Assembly (NCBI GenBank): GCA_014193315.1
Contig: BJHS01000006.1
Location: forward strand, 1-64,000
Length of the DNA stretch: 64,000 nt
DNA from: Verrucomicrobiota bacterium
Lineage (GTDB): Bacteria; Verrucomicrobiota; Verrucomicrobiia; Opitutales; UBA953
Direction of reading: 5' to 3'
The stretch's first letter is position 1, and every line of letters starts with the position of its first letter. A model generated the notes under the pieces. It was not told the DNA's origin, made no database searches, and saw only the letters and a program-made list of their open reading frames with translations. Positions 47,225 to 56,100 of this stretch are shown piece after piece. Made by a program: the position numbers and the translations under genes.

Positions 47225-48709
47225 ATGACTCCCTTTAAACTCACCCGTGTCGCGTCGCTCAAGACGGTCGCGGATTTCCGCGCATACTGCGCTTCCGTCG
47301 GCGCCGACCTCCCGCTGGAGGACGCCATCGAGGCCGGCGCGGGCAATCCCCTCTCGCAGCCAATCACGCGCACCAAGGTCAACGGCAAGACCATCGGCAA
47401 CCGCATCGCCATCCATCCGATGGAAGGCTGGGACGGCACGACGATGGGCGGTGCGTCGCCCGAGATGAAACGGCGCTGGCAGCGCTTTGGCGCGAGCGGC
47501 GCCAAGCTGATCTGCGGCGCCGAGGCCATGGCGGTACGGGCCGACGGGCGGGCGAACATGAACCAGCTAATCATCAACGATGAGAACCAAGCCGGCATCT
47601 CCGAACTCGTCCAGCTCCTCCAGGCTGAGCACCTGAGATGCTGGGGTTCGGTCGACGACCTAGTCATCGGCTTCCAGCTCACGCACTCGGGCCGTTTCTG
47701 CCGCCCGCATGACAAGAAGCGATGGGAATCCCGCGTGGCCTACCGCCACCCGATCCTCGATAAAAAGTTCCAGGTGACATCCGACGACCAGCTATTGACC
47801 GACGACGAGGTCGAGGAACTGATTCGTTGCTACGTGCGCGCCGCCCGCGTGGCCCGCGACTGCGGTGCCGACTTCGTGGACATCAAGCACTGCCACGGCT
47901 ACCTCCTGCATGAATTCTTAAGCGCCCACACCCGCCCGGGCAAGTTCGGCGGCTCCTTCGAGAACCGCACCCGCATCCTGCGCGACATCATCGCCGGGAT
48001 CCGCGCCGACGGCAACGCGATCGACATCGGCGTGCGTCTGAGCCTGTTCGACATGGTGCCCTTCCGGCCGGACCCCGTCCGGAGCTTGCCGGGCAAGCTC
48101 GGCCCCGGCATCCCCGAGGACTTTTCCGCCTGCCTGCCCTACCGCTACGCGTTCGGCGTGAACCCGGCTAACCCCACCGAGATCGACCTCACCGAGACCT
48201 TTGCGTTCGTGAAGCTCCTAGGCGAACTGGGCGTCAAGATCCTCAACACCACGGCGGGCTCCCCCTACTACAACCCCCACATCCAACGTCCGGCGGCCTA
48301 CCCACCCAGCGACGGCTACCAGCCGGCCCACGACCCGCTCATCGACGTCGCCCGCCAGGTCCGCGTCGTCCGCGACGTCCGTGCACAGGCCCCTGCGGGC
48401 ATGATCGTGGTCAGCTCCGGCCTTAGCTACGTCCAGGAATACCTCCCGCACCTCGCTCAACACATCCTGCGCACCGGCGGCAGCGACGCCATCGGCGTAG
48501 GCCGTGCCGTGCTCAGCTACCCGGCCATGCTTGCCGACGCCGCCAAGAACGGCGCGATGGAGACGAAATTCATCTGCCGTACCTTCAGCGACTGCACGAC
48601 CGCCCCACGCAACGGCCTCATCTCCGGCTGCTACCCGCTCGACAAGTATTACACCGCCAAGCCGGAGTTCCAACAGCTCAAGGACATCAAGAAGAACGTC
48701 GGCGCCTGA
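47225..48709 (+). CDS. NADH:flavin oxidoreductase / Old Yellow Enzyme family
   Basis: FMN-dependent oxidoreductase of 494 aa, with a barrel larger than OYE itself. Family motifs are NRIAIHPMEGWDGTT near residue 60, FQLTHSGRF near residue 152 and the hallmark HCHGYLLHEFL with GGSFENRTRIL near residue 225. A Cys-rich stretch near the C-terminus (CRTFSDCTT) does not match the CXXCXXXC cluster motif of 2,4-dienoyl-CoA reductases, so it probably lacks [4Fe-4S]. It should reduce an activated double bond or oxidise a related substrate made by the cluster. Its TGA abuts the TCA of the opposite gene with no gap. Confidence 0.88.
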   Translation: MTPFKLTRVASLKTVADFRAYCASVGADLPLEDAIEAGAGNPLSQPITRTKVNGKTIGNRIAIHPMEGWDGTTMGGASPEMKRRWQRFGASGAKLICGAEAMAVRADGRANMNQLIINDENQAGISELVQLLQAEHLRCWGSVDDLVIGFQLTHSGRFCRPHDKKRWESRVAYRHPILDKKFQVTSDDQLLTDDEVEELIRCYVRAARVARDCGADFVDIKHCHGYLLHEFLSAHTRPGKFGGSFENRTRILRDIIAGIRADGNAIDIGVRLSLFDMVPFRPDPVRSLPGKLGPGIPEDFSACLPYRYAFGVNPANPTEIDLTETFAFVKLLGELGVKILNTTAGSPYYNPHIQRPAAYPPSDGYQPAHDPLIDVARQVRVVRDVRAQAPAGMIVVSSGLSYVQEYLPHLAQHILRTGGSDAIGVGRAVLSYPAMLADAAKNGAMETKFICRTFSDCTTAPRNGLISGCYPLDKYYTAKPEFQQLKDIKKNVGA

Positions 48710-50050
48710 TCAGCGCTTCCGCAGACGCACGACGACCCGCGGAGGGACCGGGACGTCGGGGCCGGGATTAGGCAGGAGGACGAAGTCGTCGGCGGCGACC
48801 GCCTGAGTCTCACCCCCGAGGATCTCCCAGCCGGCGGCGTGGCGCGGCAGGAAGGCGACAAGGGGTCGGCCGCCCCGCTGGGATCCGTTGGTGTCAACCG
48901 GGGTAAAGGTCCGCTGGCCCGCACCGGGCACGATGGTCCACTCGACCTCCCCCGAGGCCAAAGCGGTCAGGGTCTCCGTCCAGCGAAGGGGTCCCGGCGC
49001 CAGACGCGCATCCCAGTGAGGGTCTCCATAGAAGATGGTCATGTCGCGGTCGAATTCCAGCCCACGCCGGTCGGTAGCGGGGACGCGGCCGGCCGCGACC
49101 TCTTGGAGGCGCCAAAGCAATGCCTGATGGTTGGCCAACCAGGCTTGGCTGAGGTTGAAGCGGCCAGGTTGCTCCACGAAATAATCAAGGACCCCCCAGC
49201 CAGCGTAACCGAACCAGGTCGGCTGCACATAGCCGACCATCTGCCGGACGCCACCCGAGGCCATCCAGGAGAGGGCCATGCAGTCGCCCCCGGGGACGTT
49301 ACCCATCAGGCAATTGCCGATTGGCAGGTAGACCTTGGGGTTCGCTGAAGCCAGCCGATGCACGACCCCATCGAGGGCCTTACCGAGGATCACGCCGTCC
49401 TGATGCCCAAAGGTGCCATTACGATAGCGGTAGCCGGGTTGCCAGTCGTGTTCGGTGGCATGGCCGGAGGTGATGAAGAGGTCGGTGTGCCCCGCGTTGA
49501 GTCGGGCGACGATCGCCGCCGTGGAATCTTTCTCGCCCGTGACTTCCCGGGGCACGCCACCGGCAGGCTTCTCCCAAGCTTCGCCGGCCTTGAACTCCGA
49601 GAACCAATAGCCCTGCTCGGCGCACTCCATGGCGAAGGAGGTGCCAGCGCCCACCGTGCGGATAACCAAAGACTTACCGGGCATGGCAAGCCGCAGGGCA
49701 TGCTCGGCGTTCAGCCCCGTGACCACGCCCCACTGGAAATCCTCGTAGGCGTCGGCGTCGTTCTCGCGAGCCAACCGATGCATGACCACGGCCGCCTTGG
49801 GTCCCAACTCCTCGGGGCGGGCCACCCAAGTCACAAAACGCGGCTGATGACGGCGCAATTCGTCCTGCAACTCGGAGGGGGAGGCGCGGAAGACCAGGAC
49901 CTTGGCTTCGTGGGCGGACTCGAGCGCCGCCACGACATTGGCCCAGACTTCATCATAGCGGGTGGCCGCCGAGACGAGCACGACCGAGTCGGCGGCACGG
50001 ACGACCAGCGCCCAGGCCAGCAAAGGCAGCAAACGGAGGACGGGCGACAC
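48710..50050 (-). CDS. Secreted gingipain-like (clan CD, C25-type) protein, function unknown
   Basis: Protein of 446 aa with signal peptide (VLRLLPLLAWALVVRAA). The central region resembles the gingipain/C25 peptidase catalytic fold: LFITSGHATEHDW holds a His near residue 197, and YLPIGNCLMGNVPGGDCMAL holds a Cys near residue 247, followed by GGVRQMVGYVQPTWFGYAGW. In gingipain R the corresponding blocks have the pattern GHGSETAW and a Cys-containing CNNGDF...CFAEAL, then a Trp-rich loop. Spacing and order match. The C-terminal third is unassigned. Peptidase activity is inferred, not shown. Start GTG 50050 lies two bases after the stop of the preceding methyltransferase gene; an earlier TTG would overlap it. 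Confidence 0.7.
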   Translation of the reverse strand: MSPVLRLLPLLAWALVVRAADSVVLVSAATRYDEVWANVVAALESAHEAKVLVFRASPSELQDELRRHQPRFVTWVARPEELGPKAAVVMHRLARENDADAYEDFQWGVVTGLNAEHALRLAMPGKSLVIRTVGAGTSFAMECAEQGYWFSEFKAGEAWEKPAGGVPREVTGEKDSTAAIVARLNAGHTDLFITSGHATEHDWQPGYRYRNGTFGHQDGVILGKALDGVVHRLASANPKVYLPIGNCLMGNVPGGDCMALSWMASGGVRQMVGYVQPTWFGYAGWGVLDYFVEQPGRFNLSQAWLANHQALLWRLQEVAAGRVPATDRRGLEFDRDMTIFYGDPHWDARLAPGPLRWTETLTALASGEVEWTIVPGAGQRTFTPVDTNGSQRGGRPLVAFLPRHAAGWEILGGETQAVAADDFVLLPNPGPDVPVPPRVVVRLRKR

Positions 50051-50052
50051 GC

Positions 50053-50814
50053 TCAAGGGTTCTCGAAGATGAGCAGGTGCTGCCAAGGCAGCCCGGGCTT
50101 GTTGACGACAAAACGAAAACCGGCCGCCTCGAACTCCTTGCGAGCCTGTGCCTCGGACATCTTGTGGTGTGGCTTGATTGGGACCTTCGTGTCCTCCTCG
50201 CGATACTCGAGGACGTAGATCCGACCCTTGGGTTTCAAGGCCGAGCGCAAGGACGCGAGCATCTCGACCGGGTGGTCGAACTCATGGTAAGCATCAACCA
50301 TCAGGGCCGCGTCGAGGGTAGCGGGCGGCAGTTTCACCCCATCGATGGCGCCGAGGTGCGGCTGGACGTTGGCCATGCCCAAGCGTGCCGACTCCTTCTT
50401 GAGGAAGTCCAGCATCTCGGGCTGGATGTCGACCGCCACCACCCGGCCTTGCGGAATCTTCGGCGCGATCCGGAAAGAGTAATAACCGGAGCCAGCACCG
50501 ATGTCGGCGATCACGGCATCCGGCGCCAGTTCCAACAAGGCGATCGCCTTCGAAGGGGCTTCCTCCTTCTCGCGATTGTCGCGTTCCAGCCAGCCAATAC
50601 CGGGATGGCCCATGACCTGGGCGATTTCGCGCCCCATCCAAGTCCGGCCGATCCCGTCCGCGGAAGGCGCGCACGACCCATAGGCGGGAGCCGCGACCGG
50701 AGGCACGGTCGGGGCGGGAGCCGGGGCGGCGGTCGAGGGCTTGGACCATAAGTACAGCCCGAACGTGGCGGCCAACAGGAGCAGGGACGTGATGGCGGGG
50801 TTACGACGGAACAT
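50053..50814 (-). CDS. Membrane-anchored class I methyltransferase
   Basis: Protein of 253 aa. The N-terminus FRRNPAITSLLLLAATFGLYLW is a signal anchor with positive residues on the inner side, followed by an Ala/Pro linker to about residue 47. The SAM domain then shows motif I VIADIGAGSGYYSFRIA, VVAVDIQPEML and VDAYHEFDHPVEML. With this topology the catalytic domain would face the periplasm, odd for a SAM enzyme. Similar signal-bearing methyltransferases occur in other bacteria without known function. ATG 50814 is preferred to a TTG three codons upstream. Coupled to the gingipain-like gene. Confidence 0.82.
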   Translation of the reverse strand: MFRRNPAITSLLLLAATFGLYLWSKPSTAAPAPAPTVPPVAAPAYGSCAPSADGIGRTWMGREIAQVMGHPGIGWLERDNREKEEAPSKAIALLELAPDAVIADIGAGSGYYSFRIAPKIPQGRVVAVDIQPEMLDFLKKESARLGMANVQPHLGAIDGVKLPPATLDAALMVDAYHEFDHPVEMLASLRSALKPKGRIYVLEYREEDTKVPIKPHHKMSEAQARKEFEAAGFRFVVNKPGLPWQHLLIFENP

Positions 50815-50899
50815 ACCCGACAACTAGGGCCGCCCCGCGGGAGCGCAAGTCCGCCCGTGCTTGACCCTCCCCAACCCCTCGGCCACCCCTTCCCTACGC

Positions 50900-51514
50900 A
50901 TGCGTCGCCCGACCGAGTGGACTTTGATCGACACCGAGACCACCGGGCTTTTTGCGCCAATCCATGTGGTGGAGGTCGCCGCGGTCCGAATGCGCGGCTG
51001 GGAACCGACGGGGGAGACCTACCAAGCTTTCCTTGATCATGACATCGAGATTCCGCCCGAGGCTGAGGCGATCCATGGCTACGACCGCGCCTTCCTCCGT
51101 CGTCACGGTGCCCAGCCCTGCGAAGTGCATGGTGCTTTCCGCGACTTCCTCGGCGACCGCCCGATCTGCGCGCATAATCTCAGCTACGACCTGAACCGCT
51201 GCCTGCTGCCGGAGTGGTCGCGGCTGCGGGTTGCGACGGAGCACGCGCGGGGCTTCTGCACCGTCAAGCTCGCGCGCCGGGCCTTGCCCGAGCTGAAATT
51301 CCACGGCATGGGCCTACTCACGCGAAAATTCGGCCTGATGCGGCCCAAGGCCCACGCGGCGCTGGCGGACGCTCAGGCGACGGCCCAACTCGTCACCGAA
51401 GTCCTCGCGCCGCGCCTACGCGGAACCCCCTTCGATGATTTTGCCGCTCTCGTCCGCTTCTGCGAGATGGATCGGAAGCGGGCGGTCAAGGCATTGTCCG
51501 GTCAACGCGACTAA
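50900..51514 (+). CDS. DnaQ-type 3'-5' exonuclease
   Basis: Exonuclease of 204 aa of the DEDDh group. Exo I is TLIDTETTGLF near residue 10, Exo II is CAHNLSYDLNR, and Exo III is KAHAALADAQATAQL with the catalytic His-Asp pair. It lacks polymerase or helicase domains and resembles stand-alone epsilon-like or RNase T-like nucleases. The role may be proofreading, repair or RNA trimming. ATG 50900 is chosen over an in-frame codon 39 bases upstream that adds non-family residues. Confidence 0.88.
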   Translation: MRRPTEWTLIDTETTGLFAPIHVVEVAAVRMRGWEPTGETYQAFLDHDIEIPPEAEAIHGYDRAFLRRHGAQPCEVHGAFRDFLGDRPICAHNLSYDLNRCLLPEWSRLRVATEHARGFCTVKLARRALPELKFHGMGLLTRKFGLMRPKAHAALADAQATAQLVTEVLAPRLRGTPFDDFAALVRFCEMDRKRAVKALSGQRD

Positions 51515-51515
51515 C

Positions 51516-51541
51516 AAAAAGGCCGACCAAGCGGTCGGCCT
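51516..51541 (-). terminator. Bidirectional-looking terminator between convergent genes
   Basis: A 9-base-pair stem (AGGCCGACC/GGTCGGCCT) around AAGC sits between the exonuclease and the Cys-rich gene. It is flanked by five A on the left and three T on the right, so it should work best on the minus strand, ending the Cys-rich gene transcript. Confidence 0.85.
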
Positions 51542-51561
51542 TTGCCTGCTGGGGGAAGCGG

Positions 51562-51798
51562 TTACTTCTTGGCCGGTTCGGCCTTCTCGACTGGGTTGCA
51601 CTTCTCGCAGACCTTGCCGTCCTTGGACGCCTTGACGCAGCAAGGGTGGGCGCACTTCTCGCCCTTCTTGTCAGCCTTCTGGCAGCAGCCGCCGTCCTTG
51701 AACTTGGTGATGTCCACGGACGGAGCCGTTGTGTCGGCGGCGACCGCAAGGAGGGTGCAAACGAGGAGGAGGGAGAGGGCCTTCAGGGTGTTTTTCAT
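51562..51798 (-). CDS. Small secreted Cys-rich protein
   Basis: Protein of 78 aa. A clear signal peptide (LSLLLVCTLLAVAAD) gives a mature part of about 57 residues with seven Cys in three groups: DGGCCQKADKKGEKC, HPCCVKASK, and KVCEKCNPVEK. Lys-rich spacers surround them. No family is recognised; paired Cys suggest metal binding or disulfide knots in the envelope. A terminator lies 21 bases after the stop. It has no close partner; the chromate transporter gene lies behind it on the same strand, 44 bases upstream. Confidence 0.75.
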   Translation of the reverse strand: MKNTLKALSLLLVCTLLAVAADTTAPSVDITKFKDGGCCQKADKKGEKCAHPCCVKASKDGKVCEKCNPVEKAEPAKK

Positions 51799-51842
51799 GA
51801 TTAATGCACTTTAAGCCTTCTCGGACCAAAAGCAAGCCCGCA

Positions 51843-53039
51843 TCACCGGACGAAGAAAAACCCCGCCACGGCACCCATGCCGATCAGGGCTGGGGTACCG
51901 AGCTTTCGACCAAAGGCAGCCCAACCGGCCAAGACGGCCAGCGGCACTCCCAGCACAAAGTTGTCCATCCGCATCGCCAAGCCCAACCCGAGCGAAAGCA
52001 CCCCTCCGGCGGCGACGGCGGCGACCATCCCAATGGCATCATGCAGTTGACGATCGCCAACCCCCTCCTCCGCCACCTCGGCAAAAGAGAGCACCAACAC
52101 CGTCGAAGGGACGAACGTGAAGAGCGCCGGAAGGAGGAGCCCGACAACTCCACCCAGCCAACCCGGGGCCACCCCAAGCTGGCCATGCCATCCGGCGACC
52201 GCTCCCACGAAACTACCAGCAAGAAGCAGCGGCCCGGGCGTGGCCTCCCCGACAATCAGGGCATTACCAAATTTCGCGTCGCTCAGCCACCCGTGGGCAT
52301 CGGCGCGCAGCCGCCAATAGCCGAGCGCGGCGTAAGCCCCACCGAACGAAAGCATGACCGCGAGCAACGAAACTTCCGCCAACCGAACCACGCCATGGGC
52401 ATGACCAAAACAAGCCCACAGCAAAAAGAAGAGCCCGACGATGGGCAACAGTCGTAGCCCGGCCAAACGCGTGGCGACCTTGAGGCGATCGGAGATGGGC
52501 GGGATTTCAGCCTCGTCGGCCGGCCGCACATACCAACCATACAGACCAGCCAATAAGGCGAGCAGGAGGAAAGGCACCCCGGCGAGCAGACCGACCAAGG
52601 CTAGTCCCGCCGTCCATCGACGCGGCACGTCCGTGGCCGCCGTCATGAGGAGTCGGGTGGCGGCCACGAGGACGATGCCAATGATGGCGGCACGGGCCCC
52701 GAGCAAGGCTCCCTTCACCAAAGCAAGATCACCCCAAGCGACATAGGCACCAGCGAGCAAGCCGCAGCCCAGCAACCCCGGAAAGATGAAAAGCAGGGAG
52801 GCGAGCACCGCCGTGCGCCAACCTGCCGTGCGCCAGGCGATCCAAGCCACCAATTGTTGCGCTTCCGGACCGGGCAGGAACATACAAAGGCCCAGTGCCC
52901 GCAGGAACTGCTCGCGGCTCAACCAACCGGCCGGCTCCACGCAACGCCGTTCCAGCTCCGCGATCTGCGGACCAGGGCCGCCAAAGGAGGTACTCCCCAG
53001 CCGGAGCCAGAACTTCCATGTGATCTCAGGGGGCGACAT
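51843..53039 (-). CDS. chrA: Chromate transporter (ChrA, two-domain form)
   Basis: Membrane protein of 398 aa with the long-chain ChrA layout, two homologous halves. The first half has FWLRLGSTSFGGPGPQIAEL near residue 10 and GLCMFLPGPEAQQLVAW; the second has LSFGGAYAALGYW near residue 225 and GEATPGPLLLAGSFVG. The family moves chromate, often as resistance, though many chromosomal copies have unknown cargo. The frame extends upstream to 53297, but the ATG at 53039 (MSPPEITW) begins the family N-terminus, and the upstream part overlaps the next gene. Confidence 0.92.
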   Translation of the reverse strand: MSPPEITWKFWLRLGSTSFGGPGPQIAELERRCVEPAGWLSREQFLRALGLCMFLPGPEAQQLVAWIAWRTAGWRTAVLASLLFIFPGLLGCGLLAGAYVAWGDLALVKGALLGARAAIIGIVLVAATRLLMTAATDVPRRWTAGLALVGLLAGVPFLLLALLAGLYGWYVRPADEAEIPPISDRLKVATRLAGLRLLPIVGLFFLLWACFGHAHGVVRLAEVSLLAVMLSFGGAYAALGYWRLRADAHGWLSDAKFGNALIVGEATPGPLLLAGSFVGAVAGWHGQLGVAPGWLGGVVGLLLPALFTFVPSTVLVLSFAEVAEEGVGDRQLHDAIGMVAAVAAGGVLSLGLGLAMRMDNFVLGVPLAVLAGWAAFGRKLGTPALIGMGAVAGFFFVR

Positions 53040-53144
53040 GACCGGCACGATGGAAGTAGGACCGGCGACAGGCACGACTAAAACGGTCAAGTAACACCGC
53101 AATGGGGGTTGCGACTTCCGCTGCCCGCATCCTAAAATGACCCC

Positions 53145-56100
53145 GTGTCCGCTCCCTCGCCAGCCCCCCGCATCCACGGGCGTCGCTACGGCTTCGGGCT
53201 CATCCTGGCGCTGATCATCATGGGCATGATGGTGATGACCATCATCGTGATCGCGGGCTTCCTTTCCGTGGAGAGCCACCTCGCCATCCAGCAGCAACTT
53301 GCCTTACGTTCCCGGCTCAACGGGTTGGTCTCCATGCGCTTGGCGCTCGGGCACCTCCAACAGGAAGCGGGACCTGACCGGAGGGCAACGGCCCGCGCTG
53401 ATCTCGCTCAACCCGATGCGACTTCCGCCAATGTGCGCAACCCCATGTGGACCGGGGTCTGGCGAACCGATAAACCCAACCAAGCCCCGAGCTGGTTGGT
53501 TTCGGGCAATGACCCGGACAACCCTTGGATTCAGTCCAGCTCCCTCGCCGGCATCTATGGTTTGACCCCCAGCGCCGCCTACCCGTCGAACTACTGGCTA
53601 CCTTGGGAGACGGATTACACCAGCCGCTGGAAAGAACTTGGCTTCGTCCGCCTGGTTGGCCCGGCGAGCGCGACCGACGTCGAGGTGAACGCCCTCACGG
53701 ACCCGACGGGAGGAAAGCCGAGCGGCTTGGTCGTCCTACCTAAACTCAACCTCACCGAGAGAGCAGCCAACGGGGACGATCGCCAGCTGGGAACCTACGC
53801 TTATTGGATCGGAGACGAAGGCGTCAAAGCCCGGATCAACCTCGAGGAGCCTCGGGCCGGTCTTCCCTCCACGGATAACCTCGCCCGCAGCGCCCTCCGC
53901 AGCGCGGCGACTCCGGGCGTGCGCTTGCTCAAGGGAGCGGAAGCCCTGACCGACGAATTCCAGGCCGCCGCGCTCTCCAGCCCGCGCGAGCTCGGCCTCC
54001 TAAGCGGCTTCAGCGCCGACCCAAGCGCGACCCTCCGCCTCTACCACGACGTGACCACCACGGCGGCCGGCGTGCTCGCCGATGCCGCCAACGGCGGCCT
54101 GCGGCGCGACCTTTCCCTGGCGTTCGAGTTATCGGATGCGGAGTTCACGAAGACCGAGTTCGGCGGCGGAGTCGACCTACCGGCGACCGCGACCGAGAAC
54201 GGCTCGCTGAGCCTGAAGATGCTGGCACCAATCAATGGTCGCAGCATCCGGGTCTCCCCCATCTTCAATCGAGCCACGCCGGAGGGTAACCTTCGCGGGC
54301 CGACGTGGTGGGCCCTACGCGACTACCATCGCCTCTATAAACAGGTAGGCTGGGTGGGCGGGGTGCCGACCCTCAATGCCCGGACCTACTTCCCCAACGC
54401 CGGCAACATCCACCCGGAGGCCGACACCGGTAATACCGCGACGGTCAAGCAGCGCAATTACCTGTACTCGTCGATCTACGCCGGCGACCGCGTGACGCTC
54501 AACCCGAACGTCAGCGACACGGGGACCATCAAAGAGAACAACTGGCAATTAAGCTCCGCGCCGATTCCTCGCCCCTTCAACTGCGCTGTCGCCTCCTACC
54601 TCAACCGTGTCTTCCTGGTTTTCAACCTCATCAAGGACTCCTCGACCGGCGCGACTTGGGTCTACCTGAACCTCACCCCGATCTTCGTCCTGCACAACCC
54701 GTACAACGTCGCGCTGACCATCAACCCCACCGGCGGCCATTCCGCGTTGGCACTGACCTTCAGCGATTGGGATCAATGGATGTTCCGCGTCACCCGGAAG
54801 ACCTATGTCTACCCCAAACGCAACATCTACGACGAAATTCAGCGGACCCCCCTCACTTTCACCTACACCAAGAACCTCGGCGACTACTACCGTTTCGCCG
54901 ATGGCAACGCGGTCAATGATAGCGACCTCTTCCGAGTCTACGTCGACCAGCTGACGCTACAGCCTGGCGAGTACAAGGTTTTCACGCCGAGAACCGGCGC
55001 ACGCTCGCGATGGTCGCGCGTCGTCAAACTCAACAACAGCTTCAACTACCAAGGCGGCTTCGCGGACGAAGACGTGGATTGGAGCGACCTCTGGCCGGAC
55101 TTTCGCTGGTATTACTTCAACCCCGTCTACTACCCGCCGGCCCTCGGCTACCCGCCGTCCGACGCCTTCACTTTCGAAGTGATCCCCAATGGCAAGTTCA
55201 GCGTACGCTATTCCTTGAATTGCTGGCCGGGCGACCAGCTCCCCTTCCCCGCCGCAAGCACGATCGGCACCGGCACCAACCTGTACCCCGCCTTTGACCT
55301 TTACAATAAATCCAGCGAGCATGCGGAAATCGTCTACCGTGGCATCGACAGTACCGTTGGCTCACCCGGGCCGCTAAACATTGGCGACCTTGTCGCCCAG
55401 ACGCCCGAGAAATCCCCGTCGCCCGGCGTCTACCAGCCAGGGGTCATCATCGCCGCCTTCGAGCTCTCGGCCAAGACCGCCCGCGAAAACACCGTCACGA
55501 CCAGCGGCACCGCCCCGTCCGCAGCAGGCACCTTCCCCTTGTTCAGCCATTCGAACCCAATGGCCGCCGTCGCCCACGCCGACGGGGCTGGTCGGGCTTC
55601 TACCGCCGAAGGGTCTGGGTACGGTGGCGGCTCGCCCAGTTACCGCATGCGGGTCACGCGGCCGACGGGTGGCATGAACGCGTGGCTCAGCCTACTCCAA
55701 TCACCCGGCGGGGCACAGCCGCTTACCTACGGTGGGCTCAGCAACCAGGTCGACGGCAACGTCACCTCCATCCACACCGAGGTACCGCTCGTCCCTCCAA
55801 CCTCCCTCGGGCAATACACCCACGCCAACTTCAATGTGCGGGACCAGCAGCCGCTCTTCGGGGTCGGTAACAGTTTCGCCAACCCACAGGTGGACCCGAC
55901 CATGACCTACTCATCCGCCAATAACTGGACGGAATACGACGCACCCTACCTACTGAACGCCGCTCTATGGGACGGTTATTTCCTTTCCGGAGCCGCGCCA
56001 AAGATGACCACGGCCGCGACGCCAAGCCAACCTGCCCCCTCGAACCCAGATAGCACCGAGGTGTCCAACCCCTCTCTCGAAGCCAAACCGTTGGGCACGG

